Origin: Owenia fusiformis
Lineage: Eukaryota; Annelida; Polychaeta; Sabellida; Oweniidae
NCBI GenBank assembly: GCA_903813345.2
Contig: CAIIXF020000012.1
Span: 20,904,184-20,968,183 of the forward strand
Length of the DNA stretch: 64,000 nt
Direction: 5' to 3'
Shown: one piece after another, positions 11,729 to 24,700 of the stretch
How positions within the stretch are numbered: the first letter of the stretch is position 1
Layout of the letters: every line of letters begins with the position of its first letter
Notes under the pieces: generated by a model
What the model saw: the letters and a program-made list of their open reading frames with translations, nothing else
What the model was told of the DNA's origin: nothing
The model's database searches: none
Program-made: the position numbers and the translations under genes

Positions 11729-12816
11729 AATACTTACTCAGTAATGATTCAATTTTAAAGTTGACTTCAAGTTCTACTCCAGATCTAAATTTTGAAGGTC
11801 TGAGGTCTTGTGTTCATTTTAGCTACAGTTGTAGATTGAAGGGTCTTTTCTTTTGGGTTTTCATGCTAAAATTGTGGGCTTAGTTTCGGGGTTTTCTTTC
11901 TTTTTAATTGAACCATCGCTGATCTTTTCCTTAAATGTACTTTCAGGTGCAGTCTTTTTGCCTTGGAGAGAACAAAAAGAACCACAAATGGAAAACCACA
12001 GAGAATCTACAATTGGTGGTACCTACATGTATCTGCAGCATTTGTATATACATACAATACCTCTTGCCTTGGAGAGACCAAAAAGAAACACGAAAGGAAA
12101 ACCACAGAGAATCTACAATTTGTGCTACCTACATGTATCTGCAGCATTTATATCTACATACCATCTTGTTAAAGGTACTGTACACATAATCAGTTCTATC
12201 ATTTGATGATTTTCCTCTCTGGTTCAGTACGGTTATTCAACAATGACACATTTTTCACTTGTTGGGATTCTAATCCCATTGCTGGCACATGTATGTTTGG
12301 CAAACATTTTTTCTAAGAAATACACTAAATGATGACTGCCTTGATTTCACTTAATGTACAAATGTACCATGAAGCCATCTTTCATTATTTTCACATGTGG
12401 TCTGTGATAGTTGCCTGAATCATTCCTACTTCACATTGGGCCAAATCAAGATGGCAACTGCTTTGAAAAACGAAACACCACATTTCAATTTATTCTTAAA
12501 GAATATACATATACTCCACTATTCCATTCTTCCTACAGAGTTACATCTGCCCAAGCAGTTAGTTGACTTGATGATGTAAATCTTGAGCTATGACAGATTT
12601 ACTAGAGTCAATGAGAGGAATGTCTTGGTATTCCCTCCTCCACTTGTATTGTAAGTGACTCGACCAAGTTGCATCCTTGTATTTTTCATTTTCTTATCTT
12701 GTATCTTTCAGGTACAACTATGAGAGAGATGCAGCGAACACACTAAGTTAGGGTGACAGCTGGATCAGTCTTTCGACAACTTTGAGCCATCAGGTCCAGT
12801 CCACGTAAACAGTATC

Positions 12817-13465
12817 ATGGGCGAGAGGTGTTCGTGTTCCTGCCACCAAAGCACCAAAGTAAGTACATTTTTTTATTCAATTATTACATCAGTTTAGTTC
12901 CTCTGTTTTCAGGTTCACTTTCAGCTTGGAGATGAGGAGCCGGATGACCAAGACACAACAGAGACAACAGCTGCGTGCCAACTAGGACTACAACCGACGT
13001 TCCTGCTACCTAAGTTAAGTAGTCCTTCCTGGTTTTGCATAGGGATAGGGGGGCGCCTCCCAGTTTGATATTTACTCGTGGACTTTTGTTGGCCGACCCA
13101 TATTTCTGGTTGAGAAACTTGGACTCTAAGGTAAAGTGGGAGGGTGGGTGGTTGGGTTTCCGGGGGGATAGAGTTCATGTTTCAAAATCAGAAATATGGA
13201 AGTCTACTGGTTGATATCAAATTGGGAGAAATAAATTTTAACTTTTGTAATATTCTGTAAATTTTTAGTGTTGTGTAAAGTATAATGTAAAGTTTTATTT
13301 AAAGTTTTTATGTAAAGTTTTATGTAAAATAACAACTACTACAACATGTTTTTATCTATTTGTAGCACAGATGGTGAATCCCTGCGAAAAGAGGGTCCTG
13401 TTGAAATCACATTTTTCTCCACGAGGGTCGAGTTTCCAGGACTTACCGTAGATGTTGCATTTTGA
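12817..13465 (+). CDS. array unit 4: putative 80-residue protein, three coding exons
   Basis: Predicted coding exons are 12817-12858, 12913-13013 and 13366-13465. Compared with the majority sequence, the changes in the frame are mostly silent (Cys9 TGT to TGC, Pro24 CCC to CCG, Thr30 ACG to ACA) plus the conservative D57E. That is the most coding-like pattern of the four units. This unit lacks the GC-rich stretch GCCGGGGGGCGGGGGGT found after the second exon-like block in units 1 and 2. Function unknown. Confidence 0.42.
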
Positions 13466-13849
13466 CCAGTTTTATCTCTTGCAATCAGTTGCATCCCATT
13501 AGCAGGGGGCTACTCCCAGTACTATTTCAGTTCCACTTTTAATGGGGGAGGGAGGCCTCAAGTCACTTCACTTTTTTAGTTTGAGCTGTGGTCTTATAGA
13601 TTTTAGCTTGGGTTGCTTAATTCAAGTTTTTGGGAAGCTATTCACTCCATAGTCTGTGTGTGGTGGGGGGGGCTACTTCCAGTAACGTTCCAGTATAATT
13701 TCATGGGGGGGGGGTGTCTCAAGTCACCTTTTTATTGAGTTGGATTTGATGGAGCGATGTGGGTCTTTTGATTGTGGACGTGGTTGTTTAATTCAAGTTT
13801 TTGGGAAGTCATCACTCCAGTTAATCTTTCTTGGGGGGGGGGGGTGTCA

Positions 13850-14168
13850 AACAACCAGACAACCAACCAACCTATCTGACATCCAACCGACCAACCAATG
13901 ACCCAATAGGCTTAATCTAATCAACCAACTTACTTACTAACCAACCAACTAACCAACCAGACAACCACCAGACCACCCAATAGGTTAAAACTAACCAACC
14001 AATTAACTAATTAATCAACCAACTAACCAACACTCCACCCAACGAACCAAACAACCAACGAACCAGACAATCAACGAACCAGATGACCAAGATCATGGAT
14101 CTAGTGCTTAGTATTGTATTGTATTGAATTGTATTGTTTTGTATAGTTTTGTATTGTATTGTATTTCA
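13850..14168. repeat. CCAAC-rich tract and TATTG microsatellite, array unit 4
   Basis: Same tract as in units 1-3, with a shorter TATTG run. Confidence 0.8.
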
Positions 14169-14251
14169 TTGACCAATACTTACTCAGTAATGATTCAATT
14201 TTATAGTTGACTTCAAGTACTACTCCAGATCTAAATTTTGAAGGTCTGAAG

Positions 14252-14763
14252 TCTTGTGTTCATTTTAGCTACAATTGTAGATTAAAGGGTCTTTTCTTTT
14301 GGGTTTTCATGTCAAAATTGCGGGCTTAGTTTCGGGGTTTTCTTTCTTTTTAATTGAATCATTGCTGATCTTTTCCTTAAATGTACTTTCAGGTGCATTC
14401 CTCTTGCCTTGGAGAGAACAAAAGAAACACAAAAGGAAAACCACAGAGAATCTACAATTTGTGCTTCCTATCTGCAGCATTTGTATCTACAAACCATCTT
14501 GTTCAAGGTACTGGAACACATAATTAGTTCTATCACTTGATGATTTTGCTCTCTGGTTCAGTACAGTTATTCCACAATGACACATTTTCCAATTGTTGAG
14601 ACTCGAATTCTATTTTTGGTACACATTTTTTCTTAAGAAATACACTGAATGATGACTTCCTTGATTTCATTTAATGTACAAATGTACAACGAAGCCATGT
14701 TATATTTTTTCACATGTGGTCTGTCATGCTTGGCTGAATAATCATACCTTCTGAACATTGGGC
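14252..14763 (+). pseudogene. array unit 5: truncated, diverged copy
   Basis: Homology to the other units starts at the shared anchor and continues through the first exon-like block (acceptor ACTTTCAG near 14392), with the block present once rather than duplicated. Similarity decays after about 14700 and the later exons are missing. It probably represents the ancestral edge of the array. Confidence 0.7.
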
Positions 14764-15327
14764 ACTAGCATTCACTACTAAAACTAGCAAATAGAAATCT
14801 AAGTGTAAACCTCTCCTAATAGTACTCGCTAATAATTCCAAATAGGTCTTACTTGAGCTTTAATATGAAAATGAATCATCCCCATGTTAAGTCAATGGTG
14901 CCTTTGCTGAAATTCTCATTTCCCCAGAAGAACTTAAGTTGATTGAGTATAAACAAGTAGATTCACGTAGGAGAGAATTGCTAGAATCCATTTTCAATAA
15001 TAATAGGGGTTCTTAAACAGGACATTGGGCTTGCTTCTTTAATTATGTTGGTGTTATAGGATAAATTAACCCTTTACATGTAATAAATGATCTATCAGAA
15101 AAGAAATAATGTGTTACACCCCCCTTCTCCCCCACCCCTTCAATCGAGAACCAACATCACAATCCAGTACCAAAACACTAAGGGGCATTTCATTTATACA
15201 AAAATCATTTTAAATATTCAAGAACGAATTGAAAATATCTCACTAGATCAATATAATTCTAGATACTAGTACTCATTAAAGATGGGGCTTTCAAAAATTA
15301 AATCATTGCCGATTGTTTTCCTTTTTA
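14764..15327. other. spacer, nothing recognised
   Basis: AT-rich sequence with a C-rich patch near 15118-15140. No supported gene. Confidence 0.45.
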
Positions 15328-15412
15328 TTTTCAGGCTCACTCCTCTTGGACTTGAGAACATTTGTGCTACATATGTGCAGCATCTATATCATATACTATC
15401 TTGCCATGCACT
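15328..15412 (+). pseudogene. highly diverged copy of the array's first exon-like block
   Basis: A TTTTCAG acceptor is followed by CACTCCTCTTGGACTTGAGA and then by ACATTTGTGCTACATATGTG and CAGCATCTATATC. This matches, in order, the CCTCTTGCCTTGGAGAGA...TTTGTGCTACCTATCTGCAG...ATATCTAC elements of the first block of the array. It suggests the array grew from an older local sequence. Confidence 0.45.
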
Positions 15413-15736
15413 GCGTCGATTGACAAAAAAGATGATCGTGTGCATGCAGACTATCTTGTCTATAGAATTTAATTTGTATCAATATTCGACATGCTAAATC
15501 CAATCAATATATCCGGTCAATATATCTTACACATTGACCTCTGTAGCAGACGGCATAAATCACCCATGTGACTTGATACATATGACTTGTTACATCATAT
15601 TCATCAGTTCAGGCTTGTTTTGGAATTAAAATGTATAACTATATGTGTATTACTATATGTGTATTACTACGTTCATAAATTTTATTTAATGCTATAGCCT
15701 TCTTGTACTGTTCTTCCTTAATGTTGTGAATGTACA

Positions 15737-17899
15737 AATGAAAAAAAATATGAATATGTGCAAAATCTATATTGATTATTGAATCAAAATGGACACTATA
15801 TAGATGTATTCCTTAAATGATAGATGAATAAAATGAGTAATTTTAAATCTAGTGTGTTTATTTAAAATCAATTAAATGTGAAATAAATCACATGCCAAAC
15901 CCACAATCCGATAGTATTTGAAAAGGACATAAATGATGAATTGCACTTAAGATTATATTATTGTGTACTCTAGAAATTGTTACAAATGCAAAAATTCATA
16001 AACATGTGCAAAATCTATATTGATTGTTGAATCAAAATGGGCACTATTCACCTTTCCACAAAGTAAAGAAAATCGATAATTTCCGGCGCGCTGATTGGTT
16101 GTATGCAAACGAGTCAAATCAATGACGTCAATGATGGAAAGTTTTTAAGAATTAGTACAGCCAGCATAGGAATATTTTGAATTAGCTGCAATAAAAAGGA
16201 TTCTATTTGCCCAACGCACTAATTATTTTTAACCAAATATGAAATATGGACGGGGCACTTTCATTCCGAATCTTATGTAATTTAATTTAATCATTTTTGA
16301 CAGAACTATTGTTTATTAAGACTTCTCAGATCAGCCTCACATACCCGGGCTCACACGTCTCGTGCGATTGTAAACAAAAAATGTAAAATGTGAAGTTACA
16401 AACAACTCGGTTAAATTATCTGATAGTGGTCATACGCTATCCTGTTAAATGGATATTATGTCGTAGTTAAAAATTCCATCAGAAATTCACCATGAGTGAC
16501 ATTCGCGGCGCAAAGTGCTACCTTTTGTTTGGTATTTATTCGCCATTAGCGCGATGTCCTGTAATGATCAGCAATGTCAACATATCATCAATAAACATAA
16601 TATGATATACACTCTTTCTCTGAAACTAATTTATCCAATGACAAGTGAGGTTTCACAAGTGAAATCAGGACATTCATATCCATGTTTGTTTTCTATTAAG
16701 CGTTCTCATTCTCATTATTTTCGAGAAATCCATCATCATTTTGGCTAAGAAAAATTCTACGGTCTGCTGGATCTATTTTGTTAGCAAGATATCTTAACAA
16801 ATTGACTTTTTCTACACTGAATAAAAAGAATTTCCCGCGAATATTTGGATCGGGAGATACGCAGCGGTTAATATACATTGGAATACATTGTATATACACA
16901 TGTTTACCCCATATTTGGACGTATATTGGGAATATTTGAGAGAACAGGGAAATCCGCCAACGGCCAAGAAAACAAAACTGGACTTGAATATTCTAAAATA
17001 TATCCACGATTGAACAATGTGAACCAGAAGACCAAGATTGGTATGGGATAAACATATTATCCTATAGTCGGTTCAGGATATTGGGATTATCCCTTGGCCA
17101 ATATAATATATTTTCCCTCGGGACATGCGCCCCTCGGGCAGATATATTATATTTGCCTGTAGGATAACCTCTGTATATGTCACGCTCCTCTAAGATATCA
17201 ATTCTATATCCCAATGTTTTCAAGTATAATATTTTCAAGATACGATCTGATATGACTTGCAGAAATAAATAGGAAGTAATCGTTTAGTTGATTGAATTAT
17301 GGAAGTAGTGAAGTCAATGATTTAATGAATAAGAGCAAATGTTTTTAATTTGAACAGGTCATTCATCAAATGGCACTGAAGATTAACTTAAAATAGATTG
17401 TCTATCTCTATATTTTTATGCATGAGAGACATGTTATAATGTTGGTGAACTAATGATTATGATAATTTCACCTGTTCACATCCTGTTCCTATCCTGTTCC
17501 TATCATGATTGAACACTGACCTGGAGTAATTCTCTTCAAATTATTTACTCATTATGAACAGAAATTTAATATTTAAATCGCTTAGAAGGCGTAAATAAAT
17601 GTCAATTTGAGCAATCAACCGAAGTTTTACATGTAAACTCAATTGCATTTGTTTTTCGCTGGAAAAAGTTTCTCTCATTGGCGTCACAGATTTTTAAGCA
17701 GCTCATTATAATATTCATGAGCTGACTTTGTGGAAAGGTGAATATAGATGTAATCTTAAATCTAGCACGTTTATTTAAAATCAAGTAAATGAGAAATAAA
17801 TCGCATGCCAAACCCAAAATCCGATAGTATTTGAAAATGACATAAATGATGCATTTCACTTAAGATTATAGTATTGTGTACTCTAGAAATTGTTATATT
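15737..17899. repeat. ~250-bp direct duplication whose second copy is split by an insertion
   Basis: Copy 1 spans about 15737-15984. Copy 2 consists of 15985-16044 plus 17745-17899. Both contain GTGCAAAATCTATATTGATT, AAATCTAG, TTTATTTAAAATCAA, CATGCCAAACCCA, AATCCGATAGTATTTGAAAA and TGTACTCTAGAAATTGTTA in the same order. The interruption coincides exactly with the TIR element at 16045-17744. Confidence 0.85.
16045..17744. mobile_element. 1.7-kb TIR element inserted in a duplicated segment
   Basis: The ends TATTCACCTTTCCACAAAGT and its perfect 20-bp inverse bound the insertion. The uninterrupted copy of the flank reads CACTATATAGATG, while the filled site reads CACTAT...ATATAGATG, so a short AT-rich target duplication is likely. 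No transposase was recognised, so it is probably non-autonomous. The left ~110 bp is shared with the solo end at 2370-2474. Confidence 0.75.
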
Positions 17900-20190
17900 T
17901 TCCTCAAAAATTTGCAAAAGTTAACCGATGTTAGAACGAATGAGTAATCAGTCATACCAACGGTTGCTTGGAATCCAAGTTATTTTATAAAATATGTTCT
18001 GCAACAAAACGCCAGCAGCCTTCAAACTTCAAAAATGCCTAAAATCCATTCCGTTATCAATTTTTATCAATTATGGACACTGGCCTATACCAACAAGAAC
18101 CAAGGTTGTTCAATATACAGAGTGTCCAATAAATATGTTCCTCCCCCTCAACTTTAACATCGGAAAAAATGTTGCATAACTTCTTTGTCTGTATGATATC
18201 TGCATTGTTCTCTTGCACCTAAAACTTGGCTTCATGGAGCAAGAAGTTTCAGATGACTAACTCAATATGGTGAACGTTTATGCACAAACGTCTATACTCT
18301 TTAAATCAAGGGGGACATGTTATTTGACACCATTAGACGTAGCATCCTTAAAAACAGTAACTGGATGTAATGGGAGGGAAAATATGATATCGGCCAAGGA
18401 AATTATCCTATTGACCGAGGGCGATAGAACAACCCAAACACCAGTGGACGGATTTGGTTCAAATATTATAAATTAATACATAGGGACAAATATTACATGG
18501 AAAATTCATTACAAAAATTGTCCCTAAGATTCTGGATGAAACAGATCATGGATATCTTCTTTGCGGATCTGTGAAACCTTTAAAACATTTTTGAAAATTC
18601 TAACAAACGAATATGGCAAGTAAGAGACGTAATTATGTCTGTCATCTCTAAAGCTCTTTGGCATTCCTTCTCTTGCCATTATTAGTGTATTTGTCAACCT
18701 AACACGTCATCTATTCATATAAAAGTGATTTAAAAACACTTTAGGGATGGATAAAACAACCAAATAATACATGTATAACATGCGTTTTCCCTTACAAATG
18801 ATCTCTTTTAGAGAAAATTAATGTAAGATTTATGGCCATGTATATGTTTTACAATCATGCCATCATACCCAAGTATATCATCTGTCGGTGAACAAAGTTT
18901 GAAGGATATAGTCCTGAGTTAGTGATTTGGTTTTCTGTTAAAAGTCATTTTCTCCTTCCCTAACCCATTGGAGCGCCATCTGGTGTTTGGGAATTGAATC
19001 GGGACTCGATATTTATAAGGTCCTAATTTATCTGAAAACATGTCAAAGTTCTGTGTGAAATCTCGTTTTAAGCTGGCGGTGGGGTGATATTGACCTTGGT
19101 GATTTTACCAGCATTCTCTGAGAAATCTGACGATAGAGGGGGTTAGTGTCTTCAAGTTTATTTATCTCAAAAATTCGGTGGACAACCCATGGTAAGATTG
19201 TTATAGCAGGCTAGGCGGGTCTCATCCGAACACTGTGGAATGTTGTCGTTAATAAGATACAGGATAAAATGTATTAATGGCCATCTATGGGAAACTCTTC
19301 TGGAGTTTCCAACCTGAATCAAAAAACTCCCCACGAAAAATCAAAATATCTCGCATGTTGAATACGCCATCTATAGAAATTGTCAAAAATTGTCATTCTG
19401 ATTTTGACAGTGGAGTGAGGACAAAAAGGTCAAACATGTTCATCGAAATTCAAATCATGTGTTAGAGTTGACCCATACATACTCCTTTTCTTCATTCATG
19501 GACTTACCAAAATAAAATCATTTGTAATGCTGGTATAATAACAATAAACGGACTACCATACATGTATTTTCTTGCTCCTAAAAAGCCATATACATTGCCT
19601 ACACATTGAAACCTGATTTTGATTGAAAGCAGAGTGCAAAGACAACGTACTTGTAGAGTCAATGATGATTTTGAAAAATAGTACTTTACGGCCAAAAATA
19701 CGTAACAAGCTAAATATGTTATATTCAAATGTATTGCGAAAATGTTTTACATCCGTTAATAAGGCAATCTATATTTCAAAGAAGTAAATGGGGGATTATC
19801 ATGAATAGTGCAGAGGCATCTCGACACCGTTGATTTAAAGCATGGTGTCGATGATGGTGCCTTCGAGGGCTACACATACTTAATGTCGATTTTCCAAAAG
19901 TAAATTAGCAAATAAATTAATTCCAGCTAATGTACAATCGATATGATGCAGTCTTTGCGATGAAATAGTCAATTATTAGAGAGATTTCGCACATAAGTGA
20001 AAGTACAACTTAAACGTATACTTTAAGGTGCCATGGAAGTTAACAGAAAATGACAAATCAAAAAAATGAAAAAAAAACATGCCGGATTTTGAAATTTTTT
20101 TGAACAAAGATAACAGAGTTGTTCTGTTTGGACCTCCAGTCAGTTTGGCTAGTTCCACATATCATTTACTTCTCCGGGAACACAATGGAA
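17900..20190. other. intergenic stretch with one dispersed repeat fragment
   Basis: The only item noticed is 18595-18690, which contains AAGAGACGTAATTATGTCTG and is similar to 26325-26410 (same motif, same orientation). Otherwise only short ORFs lacking gene context are present. Confidence 0.45.
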
Positions 20191-20196
20191 ACAATT

Positions 20197-20262
20197 GATC
20201 TTTCAAGCAGAAAGTTGTCCTTTCTAAGTAAAAAGTTGATATTTCTAAGCAAAAAGTTGCAC
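20197..20262. repeat. three short tandem units
   Basis: Three imperfect ~24-bp units of the form TTTCTAAG(T/C)AAAAAGTTG occur in a row. Confidence 0.6.
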
Positions 20263-20288
20263 AATCGTTTATTCTAATTCAGTGCATT

Positions 20289-20673
20289 TTAGACGATTAT
20301 CGCTTCCCATAAATATATTCGCATCTGTTCTGCGGTAACTCCTTGGATGTCATTGAAGAAAAATGCCATAGTCAGTTGGGAAGTAGAAGGTGAAACGTTA
20401 TTCTCATTATATATGTTGCCATCACGATTATAAATGTTTAAGACATTCATTTTCATTGAATTCACCACCAAATGGTCCAAAGTTTGCCAATAGTTCTAGC
20501 ACTGTCATTCCGATACTGAGTCCACTTTGAGCGTAAGTATTAACAAAGCTTCTAATAAAACATCTATTCATGTATCTGAAGGCGAGTTTCACTGCCAACT
20601 TGGTATCAACATCGGTTGTAATTGAACAGTCATAAAAATAGATTATATCATCGTACTTAAGCACTTTCAACAC
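20289..20673 (-). pseudogene. unrecognised coding-like sequence, two overlapping frames
   Basis: Two minus-strand frames overlap: 20428-20673 (81 codons, with LAFRYMNRC, SIGMTVLELLANFGPFGG) and 20289-20480 (63 codons, with STSQLTMAFFFNDIQGV and MRIYLWEAI). Both look like real protein rather than random translation. They would join if there were one frameshift or a short intron between about 20430 and 20480. The 5' portion of the first frame matches one unit of the adjacent 83-bp minisatellite. No family is recognised. It may be a decayed gene, an exon of a neighbour or domesticated transposon sequence. Confidence 0.4.
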
Positions 20674-21675
20674 TCGTACTTGGTATCAACATCAGTTGGA
20701 ATTGAACTGTCATCGCAATAGAGGATGGTATCATCGTGCTTCAGCATTATGAACACTCCAACTTGGTATCAACACAGGTTGTAATTGAACTATCATCGCA
20801 ATAGAGGATGGTATCATCGTGGTTAAGTACTATGAACACTCCAACTTGGTATCAACACAGGTTGTAATTGAACTGTCATCGCAATAGAGGATGGTATCAT
20901 CGTGCTTCACCACTATGAACACTCCAACTTGGTATCAACACAGGTTGCAATTGAACTGTCATCGCAATAGAGGATGGTATTATCGTGCTTCAGCATTATG
21001 AACACTCCAACTTGGAATCAACACAGGTTGTAATTGAACTGTCATCGCAATAGAGGATGGTATCATCGTGCTTCACCACTATGAATACTCCAACTTGGTA
21101 TCAACACAGGCTGTAATTGAACTGTCATCGCAATAGAGGATGGTATCATCGTGCTTCACCACTATGAACACTCCAACTTGGTATCAACACAGGTTGTAAT
21201 TGAACTGTCATCGCAATAGAGGATGGTATCATCGTGCTTCAACACTATGAACACTCCAACTTGATATCAACACAGGTTGTAATTCAACTGTCATCGCAAT
21301 AGAGGATGGTATCATCGTGCTTCAGCATTATGAACACTCCAACTTGGTATCAACACAGGTTGTAATTGAACTGTCATCGCAATAGAGGATGGTATTATCG
21401 TGCTTCAGCACTATGAACACTCCAACTTGGTATCAACACAGGTTGTAATTGAACTGTCATCGCAATAGAGGATGGTGTCATCGTGCTTCACCACTATGAA
21501 TACTCCAACTTGGTATCAACACATGTTGTAATTGAACTGTAATCGCAATAGAGGATGGTATCATCGTGCTTCAGCACTATGAACACCCCAACTTGGTATC
21601 AACACAGGTTGTAATTGAACTGTCATCGCAATAGAGTATGGTATCATCGTGCTTAAGCACTATCAACACTTGGTT
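20599..21675. repeat. 83-bp minisatellite, 13 units
   Basis: The anchor CTTGGTATCAACA recurs at 20599, 20679, 20762, 20845, 20928, 21011, 21094, 21177, 21260, 21343, 21426, 21509 and 21592. The period is 83 bp after a first interval of 80 bp. Units are 90% or more identical by eye. On the minus strand each unit holds an open segment containing HDDTILYCDDSSITT, closed by a stop in the unit itself. The unit at the 20.6-kb end runs on without a stop into the coding-like sequence below it. Confidence 0.9.
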
Positions 21676-21678
21676 CAC

Positions 21679-21712
21679 TCAAACAGTGGTGGCACCTATC
21701 ATTTCTGGCATG
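21679..21712 (-). CDS. candidate last coding exon (10 codons + stop)
   Basis: The acceptor GTGTTTTCAG is followed by one base that completes the split Asn codon of the previous exon, then ATGCCAGAAATG and, after ten whole codons, TGA. The phase fits, but the exon is very short and lies at the edge of the minisatellite, so chance is possible. The alternative is a different, unseen last exon. Confidence 0.35.
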
Positions 21713-24700
21713 CTGAAAACACAAAAATGGATACATCAACACATAGTTAAATGGGTGAAAAATAATTATAATAATTCATAAATCCAAGCAACCATTTGAA
21801 AAAATCATGAATTTGAATATGGCGGCGGTCGTAGGGTTGAACTATTTCAATTCATCAACCATGTATCCCATCCCTCACCTTTTACTTAACAGAAAAGGCT
21901 TAAAACATAGATTTTGAACATAAAATGCCTTCATATGGTCTGGAATGTATTTGATCAAAGCTAGCAAACAATTGATCTTAACACAATGGTGTAACAAATA
22001 TATATGTCCAGATTCAAGAGCTATAAACTGACAAACAATTCAATCGACCTTGGTACTCGTATAAAGTCAAGAATAGCTAACCACTTCACTGACATTTAAT
22101 TTGCCTCAACTGTTTCACGAATTTAACTATACTGCTATACATTGTATTGCGATGTGCACTTTTATAGAATATCTGCAAAGCTCTAAATAAGTTCCTTACT
22201 TATAATATTTTTTATACAGGCTAATTTGTTGAGGCGAAACTTCCACTCTTAGTTTTCCTTCCAGTATCAGTTTTGCCTTCAATCTCATCATATACGAGGA
22301 GTCGGTCTTCAATGGACAATTCAACGGATTCATGTCTCTCTGTAGTGTATCAGCTTTGTCATTGTTATCTAGAATCAAGATATGAGCTTGCTCTTTTGAG
22401 ATCTTTTCACAAAACATCTTCGTTTTCTTATTTTGTATAAACTTTAAAAACCTGGTACACTTCATCTCAGTAATCAACTCTTAAAGCTTAGAGTGACCGA
22501 ATTTCAAGTAAATTCGAGTAAATTACTATTTTCGTTTCAAACAAGGCATTAACATGACAAAATGTCACTGCCTAGTTGAAGCAAGATAAAAAAGACCTTT
22601 TTGACCGTGAGGAGGTCATTAAAGGTCAAATATATATTGTCCTAGAGAATGTCATTTAAGGATCAAATCTATAGTCAGATTTGAAATGTTGAGATCTTGT
22701 AGATGATTTTGAAAAATAATTGTCAATTTAAAGCAAGTTGAAAAAATACCTTTTAGACCTTAAGAAGGTCAAATCGACGTCAAACCTTAAATATAAAGTC
22801 AGATTTGAACTTCTGAAAACACGTAGATGATTTTGAAAACAATTGAAGTCAGTCTATTCAGTATTTGTTAAGACGCCGACCGCCGATTGCTAACCGCCGA
22901 GCGCCGTCAAAAAACGGAGACCATAACAATATGTCACCACTTTTTGGTGGTGACATAATTATACTGTAGAAAACATTATGCTAATCTAAGACTGGAAAAC
23001 ATAATGTCTTGTATTGTACTGTGTTTTAAAAAACAATTAACATAACATTTTTATTATTTGCTAATATCTACAACACCAGCTTACCCTCATATTTGGTGTC
23101 TCTCATATCGAGTGGGTTATCACATATATTTTCGTGCATTGACAGGAACAGTGGAATGTAGGCGATATAGTCCAGAAATGATATCTACGAGCAAAATAAA
23201 TAATTATATCATATTATATCTAGTGAAATAAAACCACGTGGAACTTATGAAATACATCTGCCCAAATAGATTAAAAACTTTGACAACAGATAGCAATGGA
23301 TGATATTATATAAAAGTCTCTCCAACACAGACATATAACGCAGACTCATCATTGGTGGTTATTTGAAATTCCTAAACGCAAAAGGAACACAAATGCCTTG
23401 GTCACATTTGCTCCGATTCACCGGCCGGCGCCCGGCCGATTGAGTGTTTTGTTCAATTTAGTATTCAATTTTGAACAAAATACTCAATCGGCAGGGCGTC
23501 GTATTGAAAATCAGAGCAAATGTGACCAAGGCATAATTAAGACATTAAATGTATTCAGCCAAAAAGCAGGACAAAAACCCTTTACTATACTATAAAGAAT
23601 TCATCTTGATCAGAAGTATACGAACTCATTAAAAACAATTGGTATGTATGTATGTATTATACTATATTACATTTACCTCATATTTTACTTTAGGAGGCTT
23701 TCCACGTAATTTATCCATCAAGTATATTTGCTGATGCTTGTTTAACCCTCCAGCCATTAGCTCTATTTCTGAAATTAAACATACATGGAAGTGAATAAAT
23801 AACTTTATACACTTCTGCACTTTACACACTCTTGCACTTTACACACTCCTGCACTTTACACACTCGGGCACATTAAACACTCCGGCACATTAAACACTCC
23901 TGCACCTTACCCATTCCTGCACTTTATACACTCCGGCACTATATACACTCCTGCACTTCATACTCCTGTACGTTATACACTCCTGCACTATAAACCTCTG
24001 CACTTTACACACTCCTGCACTTTACACACTCCGGCACATTAAACACTCCTGTACTCTACCCATTCCTGCACTTTATACACTCCGGCACTATATACACTCC
24101 TGCACTTCTTACTCCTGTACTTTATACACTCCTGCACTTTATACACTCCAACACTGTATACATTCCTGCACTTTATGCACTCCTGCACTTTACACACTCC
24201 CACACGCTAGCTATCACTTTATACACTCCAGCACTTGCGCACATAGAGGTATTCAGGCAGGATGATAATATAAGGGCCTGCTCTCCAATTAATATCGAAC
24301 TGTTTCATGAACACTTTGCCAAAATAGTGGATGTTATTTTCTAATTTGAATAATTGGGTCCTCTATCAATTGATAAGCCATGCAATAGTCTGGAGTCATT
24401 GCAAAAAGTACTTCTCGAGATACAAAGTACTTGATGTAGTGTATAGAGTATAGTATAGTCTCTATATGTATGTGTGTATTCTTTATTTGCGTCTATTCAT
24501 TTAGACAGTTACATGGTATACAATGATATAAGGTAAAAGAAAAGAGTAATATAAAAGTTACAGGTACAAAAAGTTAAAATGCCTTAACATTGTCTCCCTG
24601 GCTCTATGCATAGAGTGAATGTTAATCGAAACAGAACAGAGAGAATCAAGGCTCACCTGGTCCAAACTCAAATGATTTATACCAAAAATGAAGCTCAACT

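Larger units (their letters stand above)
4398..14763 (+). repeat. tandem array of ~2.46-kb gene-like units (4 full + 1 partial)
   Basis: The anchor TCTTGTGTTCATTTTAGCTA recurs at 4398, 6875, 9348, 11806 and 14252, giving periods of 2477, 2473, 2458 and 2446 bp. The first four units are nearly identical; the fifth is clearly diverged and fades out near 14763. In unit 1 the order is: exon-like block 4539-4755 (acceptor ACTTTCAG, donor GTACTG); block 5124-5257 (acceptor TTCCTACAG, donor GTAAGT); block 5319-5468 (acceptor TATCTTTCAG, donor GTAAGT); block 5523-5623 (acceptor CTGTTTTCAG, donor GTTAAG); block from 5976 (acceptor TATTTGTAG). Poly-G tracts, a CCAAC-rich tract and a TATTG microsatellite follow. 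The splice sites are kept in all four full units. The first block contains an internal ~93-bp tandem duplication in units 1-4 but a single copy in unit 5. Confidence 0.9.

Noticed and set aside
20599-21675. Regular direct repeats considered as a CRISPR array
   Set aside because: Units are contiguous 83-bp tandem copies with no variable spacers, in a eukaryotic genome.
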